Assembly (NCBI RefSeq): GCF_013823385.1
Contig: NZ_PNMA01000001.1
Location: 124,001-188,000 of the forward strand
DNA length: 64,000 nucleotides
Origin: Hyphomonas sp.
GTDB taxonomy: Bacteria; Pseudomonadota; Alphaproteobacteria; Caulobacterales; Hyphomonadaceae
Reading direction: 5' to 3'
The position numbers and the translations under genes were made by a program. Shown in pieces: positions 1-9,261 of this stretch (position 1 is the stretch's first letter; each line of letters starts with the position of its first letter). Under the pieces are notes generated by a model. That model had not been told where the DNA came from. It saw nothing but the letters and a program-made list of their open reading frames with translations, and did no database searches.

Positions 1-1
1 C

Positions 2-556
2 TTTCCGGCGGGCGCCTTCATCCGGCCGGAGGAAGAGTTCGACTATCTTCAGGAGCCGGACATTTTCCACGACATCTTCGGCCATGTGCCGATGCTGGCC
101 AATCCGGTGTTCGCCGACTTTATGGAAGCCTATGGCAAGGGCGGCCAGCGCGCGATGCGCCTTGGCCAGCTCCACAACCTTGCGCGGCTCTACTGGTATA
201 CGGTGGAGTTCGGCCTCATCCGCGAAGAAGGAGCGCTGCGCATCTATGGCGCGGGCATCCTCTCCAGCCCGCAGGAAACCGTCTTTGCCCTGGAAGACGA
301 CAGCCCCAACCGCGTCGGCTTCGATCTGAAGCGCCTTATGCGGACGAAATACATCATCGACGATTTCCAGCAGACCTATTTCGTCATCCCCAGTTTCGAA
401 GCCCTGCTCGAAACCTGCTACAAGGATTTCGGAGACGTCTACGCCGAGGTGAAGGGTCTGCCAGACTATGAAGCGCATGAGCTGGCGCCCAGCGATGACG
501 TGATCACCCGCGGCACGCTAAAATACTTCAGGGACGGTGGACGCAAGGGGCGCTAG
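2..556 (+). CDS. phhA: Phenylalanine 4-monooxygenase (3' part; start lies before the window)
   Basis: This is the C-terminal part (about 184 residues) of an aromatic amino acid hydroxylase, which oxidises phenylalanine to tyrosine using a pterin cofactor and non-haem iron. The reading frame is open from base 2. The iron-binding HDIFGH motif (His-x4-His) lies at about 68-85, and the third ligand, a Glu, falls in YWYTVEFG near 190-213. The stretch SSPQETVFAL is also typical of the family. The stop is TAG at 554-556. A 116-bp inverted-repeat element starts 22 bp downstream. The family call is firm, but nothing can be said about the N-terminus or promoter. Confidence 0.93.
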   Translation, partial: FPAGAFIRPEEEFDYLQEPDIFHDIFGHVPMLANPVFADFMEAYGKGGQRAMRLGQLHNLARLYWYTVEFGLIREEGALRIYGAGILSSPQETVFALEDDSPNRVGFDLKRLMRTKYIIDDFQQTYFVIPSFEALLETCYKDFGDVYAEVKGLPDYEAHELAPSDDVITRGTLKYFRDGGRKGR

Positions 557-578
557 CTCCACACGCTACCGGTTCTTT

Positions 579-694
579 CGTCACACTCGATGCGCGAAGC
601 GCATCTGAGTGCCCATCTCCTGACTTTTCCTTGAGCGCTTGCGGAGGAGGCGGGAGATAGGCTCTCAGATGGCCTGCGGCCATCGAGAGTGACG
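579..694. repeat. Dispersed inverted-repeat element, copy A
   Basis: Copy A of a four-member family (others at 19326, 21064 and 34435). Outer arms CGTCACACTC and GAGAGTGACG pair with one mismatch. Each arm also carries its own hairpin: GATGCGC-gaa-GCGCATC on the left and GATGGCC-tgc-GGCCATC on the right. The element nearly fills the gap between the phhA and pth 3' ends, so it could also act as a bidirectional 3' structure. Confidence 0.85.
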
Positions 695-716
695 AAAATA
701 GAAAGAGCAGGGAAAC

Positions 717-1328
717 CTAGCCCTCACCCTTCTTCGCCGTCTGCTTCGGATCATGCTTCGGCGCGGGCGCCAGGCGCATCACTTCGGTCTGGAAGCGTTC
801 ATCCTCCCCGGCCAGCAGGAAGGGCAGGGCCTTGCAGATGGCGTCCGTCATCGGATTGAACCATTCCAGGTCCACCTTGTGGAAGTCCGACAGCACGTGC
901 GGCATCACCATCGCCTTGTCGCCCGGATGGCCAACGCCAATCCGTATGCGGCGGAAATTTTCCCCGATATGCGCCATCATCGAGCGCGCGCCATTATTGC
1001 CCGAATGCCCCCCGCCGCGCTTCACGCGCAGCCGGCCCGGCGCCAGATCAATCTCGTCATGGAACACGGTCACGTCTTCCGGCTGCAGCTTGTAGAAGGT
1101 CAGCGCTTTCGACGCAGCACGTCCGGTTTCGTTGTAGAAGGTCTGCGGCTTCATCAGCAGCACCTTCTTCCCATCAATGGTGCCCTCGGAAATCTCGGAC
1201 TCAAACTTCGCGCGCCACGGACCGAAGCCATACGTGTCGTGGATACGGTCAATCACCATAAAACCGGCATTGTGCCGGTTCCTGGCGTATTTGGCACCGG
1301 GATTTCCCTGGCCGGAGAGGATCAGCAT
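717..1328 (-). CDS. pth: Peptidyl-tRNA hydrolase
   Basis: The 203-residue protein cleaves the ester bond of peptidyl-tRNAs that drop off the ribosome and recycles the tRNA. It has the family signature GNPG (Asn9) followed by the catalytic His19 in NRHNAGF, the FHDEIDL segment with the active-site Asp, and the HSGNNG motif. Length is normal for the family. It lies 83 bp downstream of the ribosomal protein L25 gene on the same strand, a pairing seen in many bacteria. A hairpin in the gap may act as terminator or attenuator. The C-terminal tail is basic (KHDPKQTAKKGEG). Confidence 0.97.
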   Translation of the reverse strand: MLILSGQGNPGAKYARNRHNAGFMVIDRIHDTYGFGPWRAKFESEISEGTIDGKKVLLMKPQTFYNETGRAASKALTFYKLQPEDVTVFHDEIDLAPGRLRVKRGGGHSGNNGARSMMAHIGENFRRIRIGVGHPGDKAMVMPHVLSDFHKVDLEWFNPMTDAICKALPFLLAGEDERFQTEVMRLAPAPKHDPKQTAKKGEG

Positions 1329-1359
1329 GGCGGGTCGCTCCTGTCAGGCAGGCTCAGAA

Positions 1360-1391
1360 TCAAAGAGGCCGCCAGCTTGTGACTGGCGGCC
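1360..1391 (-). terminator. Hairpin between rplY and pth
   Basis: A perfect 9-bp stem (GGCCGCCAG/CTGGCGGCC, 1367-1375 and 1383-1391) has a 7-nt loop. On the minus strand it is followed by TCTTTG. The T-run is short, so it is either a leaky terminator after rplY or an attenuator that lowers pth expression. Confidence 0.55.
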
Positions 1392-1411
1392 CCTGAATTG
1401 TCCAGAAAGGA

Positions 1412-2068
1412 TCAATCTTTCTTGGGTGCGGCCACCTTGGTGGCAGGCACTTCTGCAGCACCCGCAGCGTCCTCTGCCGCATCTTCGGCCTGGGCCTTGC
1501 CGCCGCGGCCAGCGATGGTCGCGATGGTGAAGTCGCGGTCGGTGATCGCCGGCTCGGCGCCTTCCGGCAGGGTGATGGAGGAGATTTTGACGTTGTCGCC
1601 GATTTCCAGGGCCGACACGTCGGCTTCCAGGGCTTCGGGGATATTGCCAGCCGGAACGTTGAGTTCGACCGAGTGGCGCACGACGTTGAGCGTGCCGCCC
1701 TTCTTGAGGCCCGGCGAAACTTCGAGGCCCTTGAAGTGAACCGGAACCTCGACCTTGATGATCTGGTCAAGTTTCACGCGGCGCAGGTCGACGTGCATCG
1801 GCTGGTCGGAAACCGGGTGCATCTGGATGCCCTGCGGGATCACCAGCTGGCGCTCGCCCTTGTGAACCAGGGTCGCGGTGGAGTTCAGGAACTGTCCCGT
1901 CTCGATCGCCTTGATCACTTCGTTTTTCTTGAGGCTGATTGCCACCGGGGCGATGTCGCCGCCATAGAGGACGCCGGGAACGAGGCCGTTCTTGCGGGCT
2001 TCACGGGCGCCGCCGGTGCCAACGCGCGCGCGCACTTCGACATTGAATACGATCTGAGTTTTGGACAT
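1412..2068 (-). CDS. rplY: Ribosomal protein bL25, long (Ctc/TL5) form
   Basis: This 218-residue protein binds 5S rRNA in the large ribosomal subunit. It has the N-terminal L25 domain (about 1-95, including GGAREARKNGLVPGVLYG) and the C-terminal TL5/Ctc beta domain (about 100-190). The tail is Ala/Glu/Lys-rich and low complexity, as in alphaproteobacterial homologues. The start is set at ATG 2068 (MSKTQIVFNVEVRAR). The reading frame runs 80 codons further upstream, but that part is repeat-derived and lacks family similarity. AAAGGAAAACAA just upstream of the start supplies the ribosome-binding site. Confidence 0.96.
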   Translation of the reverse strand: MSKTQIVFNVEVRARVGTGGAREARKNGLVPGVLYGGDIAPVAISLKKNEVIKAIETGQFLNSTATLVHKGERQLVIPQGIQMHPVSDQPMHVDLRRVKLDQIIKVEVPVHFKGLEVSPGLKKGGTLNVVRHSVELNVPAGNIPEALEADVSALEIGDNVKISSITLPEGAEPAITDRDFTIATIAGRGGKAQAEDAAEDAAGAAEVPATKVAAPKKD

Positions 2069-2212
2069 TTGTTTTCCTTTCGCCCTGGACCGTGCCTTCC
2101 GTAAGGTAAGGTCGGAACCTGACAGGTACGGCCTGGCGCCGCCCTTTCTGAACGGCGGCCTATACGCGGGGACAGCAGAAATGGCAAGCGGAGGCGGCAG
2201 GGGAGGGTAAAG

Positions 2213-2331
2213 CCCCTTCTCCCTTGGGGAGAGGGGTTGGGGTTGAGGGGGAGCGGCGTCACCGCGAGTCCCGCATTTTGAGGAAATGTTGCGCCCCCTC
2301 ACCCCCAACCCCTCTCCCCGAGGGAGAGGGG
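2213..2331. repeat. GC-rich inverted repeat (CCCTCTCCC type)
   Basis: Two arms of about 41 bp (2213-2254 and 2291-2331) are near-perfect reverse complements, each based on CTCCC..GGGGAGAGGGGTTGGGG. They are separated by about 36 bp. The element sits between the rplY 5' end and the 3' end of the serine hydrolase, close to where an rplY promoter is expected. It is similar in style to, but distinct in sequence from, the elements near 18581 and 19472. Confidence 0.75.
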
Positions 2332-2333
2332 AG

Positions 2334-3437
2334 TCAAAGCCGGAAACACCCCGCCACCGCGCCCATCCAGTCCATCACCAGATCTTTCTTCTCATTGGGC
2401 GATTTGCCATTGCGCACCAGGATCAGGTCGAGATCGGGCACCAGCACAGTATATTGCCCCTCATAGCCATTGGCCGAGAAGCTGCCCGGCCCCGCCATGC
2501 CCAGCCACCAATGCGCGCCATAGCCGAGCCGCTCGGTCGCTGGCACGGGCGTCGGCGTGCGGGCATAGTCGGCCCAGCCCTCGGGAAGGAGACGCTGCCC
2601 ATCCCACACGCCATTGCGCAGGTAGAGCAGGCCAAACCGGGCAAAGTCCCGCGCGGTGCAATAGCAGAAGGACGAGCCGATGAAGGTGCCCGCCTTGTCG
2701 AATTTCGGCTGGGCTGAGCCCATGCCGAGCGGCTTGAACAGCTCGCGGGTCATGAATTCGCCGAACGCCTCGCCCGAGGCGCCATAGGCGCGCGCCGCCG
2801 CGCGGGCGACGAGATTGCTGGTGCCGCTCGAATAGCTCCACACGGTGCCCGGCGGATGGATCAGCGGCGACTTCGCCGCATAGGCGGCCACATCTTCCTT
2901 GCCTGCGCCAAACAGCATCTCGATCACATCGGAGACCCCGGCATCGACATAGTCTTCGGCAAATTTCAGCCCGCTCGACATGCGCATCAGCTGGTCCAGC
3001 GTGATCGCGCGGCGTGGATCATCTGCGCCCTGCCATTCGGGCACATCGGCGGGGGCGTGGATGTCGATCTTCCCCTCGCGCACGAGGATGCCGACCAGAG
3101 CCTGGGTGATACTCTTGGCCTGAGACCAGGAATGATGCGTGCTCTCCCGGTCAAAGCCCGTCCAGTAGCGCTCGGCCACGACCTGTCCCCCCTGCACGGC
3201 GAGGAAGGCATGGGTTTCGCCCATTTCTGCCGGCGCGGGATCGCTGAAGGCCTGGTCGAGGAGGGGCTGGAGTCTTTCGGCAACGCCCGGGTCCAGCGGG
3301 GCCTGGGGCCAGTCTTCCGTCGGCCAGGGTGTGCCGGGCGGCTGGGCAGGCAGGGGCGGAAGCGGCGTTGTCTTGTGGATCAAATCGAAGTCCTCCCCGG
3401 TGGGTGGGGCCGTCTTTGCCCTCTTTCCGGATTTCAC
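2334..3437 (-). CDS. Serine hydrolase, beta-lactamase class C / esterase family
   Basis: A 367-residue protein of the beta-lactamase-related serine hydrolase family (including 6-aminohexanoate-dimer hydrolase-like enzymes and esterases). The nucleophile motif SxxK is SQAK within HHSWSQAKSI, and a Tyr-containing second motif is in WSYSSGTSN. The segment after residue 25 (PLPPLPAQPPGTPWPT) is typical of this subfamily. No signal peptide is evident, so a cytoplasmic amidase or esterase role is more likely than beta-lactam resistance. The substrate cannot be told. The start used is GTG at 3437 with only a weak ribosome-binding site, so the true start may be some codons downstream. Confidence 0.85.
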   Translation of the reverse strand: MKSGKRAKTAPPTGEDFDLIHKTTPLPPLPAQPPGTPWPTEDWPQAPLDPGVAERLQPLLDQAFSDPAPAEMGETHAFLAVQGGQVVAERYWTGFDRESTHHSWSQAKSITQALVGILVREGKIDIHAPADVPEWQGADDPRRAITLDQLMRMSSGLKFAEDYVDAGVSDVIEMLFGAGKEDVAAYAAKSPLIHPPGTVWSYSSGTSNLVARAAARAYGASGEAFGEFMTRELFKPLGMGSAQPKFDKAGTFIGSSFCYCTARDFARFGLLYLRNGVWDGQRLLPEGWADYARTPTPVPATERLGYGAHWWLGMAGPGSFSANGYEGQYTVLVPDLDLILVRNGKSPNEKKDLVMDWMGAVAGCFRL

Positions 3438-3484
3438 GCCGAACCTGCGGCGATGGCAACAGCCTTCGGGCTTTCCCCTGCGGC

Positions 3485-3497
3485 GTTAGACCAAGGT
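3485..3497 (-). promoter_or_regulatory. Candidate regulator-binding site upstream of the symporter operon
   Basis: On the minus strand this reads ACCTTGGTCTAAC, close to the two direct-repeat units at 9995-10021 upstream of the porin-acs operon. It lies 84 bp before the DUF4212 gene start. A second unit in register is not clear. Proposed as a CrbR-type site by sequence similarity only. Confidence 0.35.
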
Positions 3498-3580
3498 CCA
3501 CCTGTACGAACGGCCCGGCCTGTCGCAGCGTGCCATCAGCGGAATACCGCATGAGGCACATGGCCAGGGAGGAATGCGAC

Positions 3581-3874
3581 ATGTCACACAACCAGTCTGA
3601 AACTACGCCTGAAGTTGGCAGGCCCGAGATCGACGGGAAAGCCTATTGGAAGGAGGTCATCCGGCTGACGCTGGCGCTCCTGGCGATCTGGTTCCTGGTG
3701 TCATTCGGGGCAGGCATCCTGTTCCGTGAGGTTCTGGACGGGGTGAAGCTCGGCGGCGCGCCGCTCGGCTTCTGGTTTGCCCAGAACGGCTCGATCTACG
3801 TCTTCGTGGCGCTGATCTTCTACTATTGCATCGCCATGAACCGCATTGAGCGGAAATACCGGATCGAAGGCTAA
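3581..3874 (+). CDS. DUF4212 small subunit of a sodium:solute symporter
   Basis: A 97-residue protein with two predicted membrane helices (about 30-52 and 66-88), ending in the positively charged MNRIERKYRIEG. DUF4212 proteins are encoded directly before large SSS-family transporters, as here (11 bp gap), and are thought to be a small partner subunit in acetate/short-chain acid uptake. The start is ATG 3581, preceded by AGGGAGG at good spacing. Upstream in-frame codons would add a poorly coding extension. It is the first gene of the acetate-use locus. Confidence 0.9.
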   Translation: MSHNQSETTPEVGRPEIDGKAYWKEVIRLTLALLAIWFLVSFGAGILFREVLDGVKLGGAPLGFWFAQNGSIYVFVALIFYYCIAMNRIERKYRIEG

Positions 3875-3885
3875 AGGGGGCGGAC

Positions 3886-5667
3886 ATGGATTGGACAATC
3901 TTCTGGGTCGGCGCAACCTTTGCCACCTATATCGGCATCGCCGTCTGGGCACGCGCCGGGTCGACCAACGACTTCTACGTGGCCGGCCACGGGGTTCACC
4001 CCGTCATCAACGGCATGGCCACCGCTGCAGACTGGATGAGCGCGGCCTCCTTCCTCTCGATGGCGGGCCTGATTGCCATCCTGGGGTATGGCGGCTCGGT
4101 TTACCTGATGGGCTGGACGGGGGGCTATGTGCTGCTCGCCCTGCTGCTCGCCCCGTTCCTGCGCGAGTTCGGCAAGTTTACAGTGCCCGACTTTGTGGGA
4201 GACCGGTATTACAGCGATACAGCCCGCCTTGTGGCCGTCATCTGCGCGCTGTTTGTTTCCTTCACCTATATCGCCGGTCAGATGTCGGGCGTCGGCATTG
4301 CCTTCTCGCGCTTCCTGGGCGTGGATTTCAACACCGGCATTTTCATCGGTATGGGGATCGTTTTCGTCTATGCCGTGCTCGGCGGCATGAAGGGCGTCAC
4401 CTACACCCAGGTCGCCCAATATGTGGTGCTGATCTTCGCCTATACGGTTCCGGCGATCTTCATCTCGCTGATGCTGACCGGCAATCCGATCCCCCAGCTT
4501 GGATTCATCTCCAATGTGAAGGGTGAAGACGTATCCATGATCCAGAAGCTCAGCGACACGCTCACCAGCCTTGGCTTTGCCGAATATACGACCACGAACA
4601 AAACCACGTTCGACGTTTTCTGCATCACCGCGGCGCTGATGTTTGGCACGGCAGGCCTGCCGCACGTCATCATCCGTTTCTTCACCGTGCCGCGCCCCAG
4701 CGATGCACGCCTGTCGGCCGGCTGGGCGCTGGTCTTCATCGCGCTGCTGTATACCGTGGCTCCGGCCGTCGGCGCCTTCTCGCGTCTCAATGTCATCAAC
4801 ACCGTCAACGAAACCACCTATGTGGCACCGGGTGAGGATTATGCGGCCCAGGCTGCGGCCCTTGAAGCAGAAGGCGTGACGCCGTCCCCGGCCTGGTTCA
4901 CCCGCTGGGAAATCACCAAGCTTGTCGGATTTGAAGACAAGAATGGCGACGGCATCATGCAGATCCGCGGGCCCAATGCCCCCGATGGTCTGGCCAATGA
5001 AGTCACCATCAACAACGACATCGCCGTCCTCGCGAGCCCCGAGATCGCGCAGCTGCCCGATTGGGTAGTAGGCCTGATGGTGGCGGGCGGACTTGCCGCG
5101 GCCCTGTCAACAGCGGCCGGTCTCCTGATGGTGATCTCCTCGGCGGTCAGCCACGATCTTTGCCGGCGCACCTTCTTCAAGGGCATGTCGGACAAGAGCG
5201 AGCTGCGGGTGGCGCGTCTGGCGGCAGCGGGCGCCGTGATGGGGGCCGGCTTCATGGGCATCTATTCAGCCCAGCTTGCCTTCGTGGCACAGGTCGTGGC
5301 CTTTGCCTTCGGCCTGGCGGCGGCGTCCCTGTTCCCGGTGATCCTGCTCGGCATCTTCTGGAAACGGATGAACCGGGAAGGGGCCATCGCCTCGATGCTC
5401 ACCGGCCTTGTCCCGACCTTCATCTACATCTGGCACTTCAAGCTGGGCGCAGGGAAGGATGCCGGGCCGGAGGAATGGTTCCTCGGGGTTTCGCCGGAAG
5501 GCATCGGCTTCGTGGTCATGATCCTCTCGATCATTGTCGGGGTTGTCGTGGCGCTCGCCACCAAAGCTCCGCCGAAGGATATTCAGGATCTCGTGGAAGA
5601 CATCCGCGTGCCCGGCCAGCGCAGGCCCCATGGCATCGCCGATGCAGGCATGGCTCCGGCCGAATAG
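3886..5667 (+). CDS. Sodium:solute symporter, ActP/VC_2705-like (acetate permease type)
   Basis: A 593-residue SSS-family transporter with about 13 predicted transmembrane helices. Family landmarks include FYVAGHGVHPVINGMATAADWMSAASFL near the N-terminus, GGMKGVTYTQVAQY, and GTAGLPHVIIRFFTVP. A hydrophilic insert at about 305-375 (with DKNGDG) separates membrane helices, as in this subfamily. The partner DUF4212 gene, the CrbS-like sensor and acs in the same locus make acetate or a similar short-chain carboxylate the likely substrate. The start is ATG 3886 after AAGGGGGCGG. Confidence 0.92.
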   Translation: MDWTIFWVGATFATYIGIAVWARAGSTNDFYVAGHGVHPVINGMATAADWMSAASFLSMAGLIAILGYGGSVYLMGWTGGYVLLALLLAPFLREFGKFTVPDFVGDRYYSDTARLVAVICALFVSFTYIAGQMSGVGIAFSRFLGVDFNTGIFIGMGIVFVYAVLGGMKGVTYTQVAQYVVLIFAYTVPAIFISLMLTGNPIPQLGFISNVKGEDVSMIQKLSDTLTSLGFAEYTTTNKTTFDVFCITAALMFGTAGLPHVIIRFFTVPRPSDARLSAGWALVFIALLYTVAPAVGAFSRLNVINTVNETTYVAPGEDYAAQAAALEAEGVTPSPAWFTRWEITKLVGFEDKNGDGIMQIRGPNAPDGLANEVTINNDIAVLASPEIAQLPDWVVGLMVAGGLAAALSTAAGLLMVISSAVSHDLCRRTFFKGMSDKSELRVARLAAAGAVMGAGFMGIYSAQLAFVAQVVAFAFGLAAASLFPVILLGIFWKRMNREGAIASMLTGLVPTFIYIWHFKLGAGKDAGPEEWFLGVSPEGIGFVVMILSIIVGVVVALATKAPPKDIQDLVEDIRVPGQRRPHGIADAGMAPAE

Positions 5668-5694
5668 GCGTGCCCTCCTGCGCCTGTCCGGTGG

Positions 5695-5722
5695 CGGGCG
5701 GTCTCCAGCAGGGGGCCGCCCG
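5695..5722. terminator. Weak hairpin between symporter and sensor-kinase genes
   Basis: A perfect 7-bp stem (CGGGCGG/CCGCCCG) has a 14-nt loop and no clear T-run. It may reduce readthrough from the symporter gene into the sensor gene. Function uncertain. Confidence 0.25.
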
Positions 5723-5799
5723 TTCCCGTTATCAGCCGGGCGCCTTGCGCGGAGGTCTCTGTCCGAGCAAAGCTCCCGATTGGAGGTTCCTGATCTGAA

Positions 5800-8700
5800 A
5801 TGCCCGCCTGGCTGATCCTGATTGCAACGGTCATCTATATGGCCGGCCTGTTTGCCATCGCGGCGCGTGGCGACCGGGATGAGGAGCGCCCGGGCTTCAG
5901 GCCAAACCGTTTCATCTTTCCCCTGGCGCTGGCCGTCTACTGTACCTCCTGGACCTATTTCGGCGCGGTCGGCACGGCGGCGGAAAGCGGGTGGGACTAT
6001 CTGCCGATCTATCTTGGCCCGGCGCTTGTCTTTCTGCTGATGCCCGGCCTCCTCCGGCGCATCGGCGAGGTCGTCAAGCGCGAGAGCGTGTCATCCCTGT
6101 CGGATTTTCTCTCGGCCCGCTATGGCAAGAGCCGGGCGGTGGGCGCCTTCGCGACCTTGGCGGCGGTCATGGGCGGGCTGCCCTATATTGCGCTTCAGCT
6201 GAAATCCATCGGCATGAGTTTCGAGGCCTTTGCCGGGGCGGCCGGGCCGGGCTTTGCGCCGGGGGATGAGACGGTGCTCGTCACCGCGCTGGCGCTCGCG
6301 GCCTTTTCGGTACTCTACGGAACGCGCTTTCCCGATGCCACCCGCTCCAATACCGGGCTGATGCGTGTCCTGGCCATCGAGGCGCTGGTGAAACTTGGCG
6401 CGCTGGCCGGAGTTGCCATCCTGTCGCTGATCCTGCTCAGCTCGGGCAGCATTCCCGACGCGCCGCCCCTGGCCAGCGTCTTCCCGGTCGAGGCGCCCTC
6501 GGGCCGCTTCATTGCGATCATCTTTCTGTCGATGGCCGCGATTGTCTGCCTGCCGCATGAATTCCATGTTGCGATGATCGAGCGGCGCCATGAGGGAGAG
6601 ATGACGCTCGCCCGCTGGCTCTTCCCGCTCTATCTCTTCCTCACCACCATCGTCGTCGTGCCGATCACGCTGGCCGGGCTTGGCCTGTTCGCCGGCGCCT
6701 ATCCGGCAGACCTGTTCGTGCTGCAGCTGCCGCTCGCGCGGGGCAGCGACCTGCTCGCCACCCTGGTGTTTCTCGGCGGCTTTTCGGCGGCCACAGGCAT
6801 GGTGATCGTGTCCACCATCGCGCTCTCGAACATGGTGACGAACGATCTGATCGTGCCCGCCCTGATGCGCTCGGGCAGCCTCTCCAGCTTCAGCGCCAAT
6901 GCCGGCGCGCGCCTCGTCACCACACGCCGCATCGTCATCGTGATGCTGCTCCTGCTGGCTTATTGCTATTATCTCGTCGCCGGGCCGGGCGACGCGCTTG
7001 CGCAGATTGGCCTCCTCGCCTTCGTGGCGGCGGCGCAGTTTGCCCCGGCAATCGTGGCGGCAGTCTACTGGCGCGGGGCGCGGCGTGCGGGCGTGCTGGC
7101 GGGCATGATCGCCGGGATGGTGATCTGGCTTTACACGCTCTTCCTGCCCTCGATCCTTGGCTGGGATACCGTCAGTTCACAGATGCCCGGCTGGCTTGAC
7201 CCCCACGCCCTGTTCGGGCTCAGCTTCGGCGACCCGCTCACCCATGGCGCGGTCTGGAGCATTGGTCTCAACCTTGCCCTGATGATCCTCATCTCCCTTC
7301 AGGCGCGCGAGCGCCTGCGGGACCGGATACAGGCAGCCGCCTTTGTCGGAGCCAGCGAGGGCAGCCGGAATGAAGAAGGCTATGCCACCGCCCTGCGCGG
7401 GGCATCCCCCAATGGCCTCAAGACGCTGGCCGCACGGTTTCTGTCTGCCGAAGCCGTCGATCATGCCTTTGAGGAATTTGCACGCGCGACGGGGATTGTG
7501 GCAACCGGCGACGAACCGGCCGACTGGCGGCTTGTTCAGCGCACGGAGCGCCTTCTGGCCAGCGCACTGGGCGCGTCCTCGGCGCGCATCGTGCTGGCAT
7601 CAGCCCTCGGCGGGAAGAACATTGCCCTGCCGGACGTGCTGTCGATGCTCGATTCCCGCACCCAGGCAGAGCGTTTCGAGCGGCATATGCTGCAGTCGAT
7701 GCTGGAAAATATTGCGCAGGGCATCAGCGTGGTGGACGCGGATCAGAAACTCGTCGCGTGGAACTCGGCCTATGTCGACCTCTTCCAGTATCCGCCTGAA
7801 CTCTGCCGGGTCGGCACGCCGGTTGAGAGGCTGATCGCACACAACATCGCCGGCGGGTGGATCGGCGGCACTGCAGAACAGGAGATCGGCCGCCGCATCC
7901 ATCACATGAAAGCGGGCGGTCCGCATACGCGCGAGCGCCAGATCCCCGATGGCCGCTGGCTGCGCATTACCGGCGCGCCGATGCCCGGCGGGGGCTATGT
8001 CACCACCTTCACCGACATCACGGCTGACAAGCTGCGCGAGCGGGCCCTGATCGAGGCGAACGAAACCCTCGAAGAACGCGTGCGCGAGCGGACGCGCGAT
8101 CTGGAACGTCTCACGGCAGACCTGCTCGCCGCGCGGCAGGCGGCCGAAGGCGCCAATGCCTCCAAGACGCGGTTTCTGGCCGCTGCCAGTCATGATCTGC
8201 TCCAGCCGCTGAACGCGGCGCGGCTGTTGCTCGGCGCGGCGAGTGCCGGGCGCAGCATGCCGGAAGCCATAGAGAAGGCAGACCGCGCCATCCAGTCGGC
8301 CGATGAGCTGTTGCGGGGGCTTCTGGATGTCTCCCGTCTGGATCATGCGATGGTCGATCCTGCGCCCGTCGTCCTGCCCGTTGGGCCTTTGCTGGAAGAC
8401 CTTGTCGATGAAAACATTCCGATGGCAGAGGAAGTCGGCATCAGGATACGCCTCGTTCCCACGCGCCTGGCGGTGGAGGCTGATCCGGATTTCCTGAAAA
8501 GCATCCTGCGGAATTTCATCTCCAATGCCCGGCGCTACACCCGTTCGGGGGCTGTGCTGGTCGGCGCCCGCCGCCGGGGCGATCAGGTGCAGATCGAGGT
8601 CTGGGATACCGGTCCGGGCATCGCAGAAGACCTGCTGCCACATGTGTTTGAAGAGTTCCGCCGGTTTTCGGATGTGGACAATACCGGCAAACGCGGCGCC

Positions 8701-9261
8701 GGGCTCGGCCTGGCAATCGCCCGCCGGCTGGCGGCCATCATGAAGTGCGGTATCGGGGTACGCAGCTGGGTGGGAAAAGGCAGCGTGTTCTGGGTGTCGG
8801 TTCCGGCCGCGCAGCTTGCGCCGGTCAAGCGGGCACGCCCCGCCGACGCCGCCCCCACGCCGGAAAAGGAGATTGCCGGGCTCAAAGTTCTGTTCGTGGA
8901 TGACGAGACCTCGATCACCGAGGCGATGCGCCTGCTGCTGGAGGGCTGGGGCTGCCATATTCGCGTCTGCCGGACGCCGGGGGAGGCCCTGTCGCTTTTC
9001 GCCAGCGCGCCGCCGGATGTGATGATTGCCGATTATGATCTGCGGGCCGATCTTACGGGCTTTGATGTGATTTCCGCCGCGCAGGCCTCCCTTTCGGAGC
9101 CGCGCAACGCGCTCCTCATCACGGCCGCTGCGGATGACGTTCTGGCCGACCTGGCCACCGCCTCCGGCATCACCCTGATGCGCAAGCCTGCAAGCCCGGC
9201 CGGCCTCAAGCGTTTCCTGGGAGAGTGCGCCCGGCGCCTGCAGGTTCAGGCAGCCGGGTGA
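5800..9261 (+). CDS. CrbS-like hybrid sensor histidine kinase with SSS transporter domain
   Basis: The 1153-residue protein joins an N-terminal SSS-family membrane domain of about 13 helices (about 1-500) to signalling modules. These are a STAC-like linker (about 550-620), a PAS domain (about 635-760), a HisKA domain with His798 in ASHDLLQPLN, a HATPase domain (EVWDTGPGIAE), and a C-terminal receiver with phospho-acceptor Asp1078 in MIADYDLRAD. This architecture is that of CrbS, which senses or transports small organic acids and controls the acetate switch through CrbR and acs. Both partners are next to it here. Its 3' end overlaps the convergent regulator gene by 16 bp. A GGAGG lies 13 nt before ATG 5800. 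Confidence 0.93.
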   Translation: MPAWLILIATVIYMAGLFAIAARGDRDEERPGFRPNRFIFPLALAVYCTSWTYFGAVGTAAESGWDYLPIYLGPALVFLLMPGLLRRIGEVVKRESVSSLSDFLSARYGKSRAVGAFATLAAVMGGLPYIALQLKSIGMSFEAFAGAAGPGFAPGDETVLVTALALAAFSVLYGTRFPDATRSNTGLMRVLAIEALVKLGALAGVAILSLILLSSGSIPDAPPLASVFPVEAPSGRFIAIIFLSMAAIVCLPHEFHVAMIERRHEGEMTLARWLFPLYLFLTTIVVVPITLAGLGLFAGAYPADLFVLQLPLARGSDLLATLVFLGGFSAATGMVIVSTIALSNMVTNDLIVPALMRSGSLSSFSANAGARLVTTRRIVIVMLLLLAYCYYLVAGPGDALAQIGLLAFVAAAQFAPAIVAAVYWRGARRAGVLAGMIAGMVIWLYTLFLPSILGWDTVSSQMPGWLDPHALFGLSFGDPLTHGAVWSIGLNLALMILISLQARERLRDRIQAAAFVGASEGSRNEEGYATALRGASPNGLKTLAARFLSAEAVDHAFEEFARATGIVATGDEPADWRLVQRTERLLASALGASSARIVLASALGGKNIALPDVLSMLDSRTQAERFERHMLQSMLENIAQGISVVDADQKLVAWNSAYVDLFQYPPELCRVGTPVERLIAHNIAGGWIGGTAEQEIGRRIHHMKAGGPHTRERQIPDGRWLRITGAPMPGGGYVTTFTDITADKLRERALIEANETLEERVRERTRDLERLTADLLAARQAAEGANASKTRFLAAASHDLLQPLNAARLLLGAASAGRSMPEAIEKADRAIQSADELLRGLLDVSRLDHAMVDPAPVVLPVGPLLEDLVDENIPMAEEVGIRIRLVPTRLAVEADPDFLKSILRNFISNARRYTRSGAVLVGARRRGDQVQIEVWDTGPGIAEDLLPHVFEEFRRFSDVDNTGKRGAGLGLAIARRLAAIMKCGIGVRSWVGKGSVFWVSVPAAQLAPVKRARPADAAPTPEKEIAGLKVLFVDDETSITEAMRLLLEGWGCHIRVCRTPGEALSLFASAPPDVMIADYDLRADLTGFDVISAAQASLSEPRNALLITAAADDVLADLATASGITLMRKPASPAGLKRFLGECARRLQVQAAG

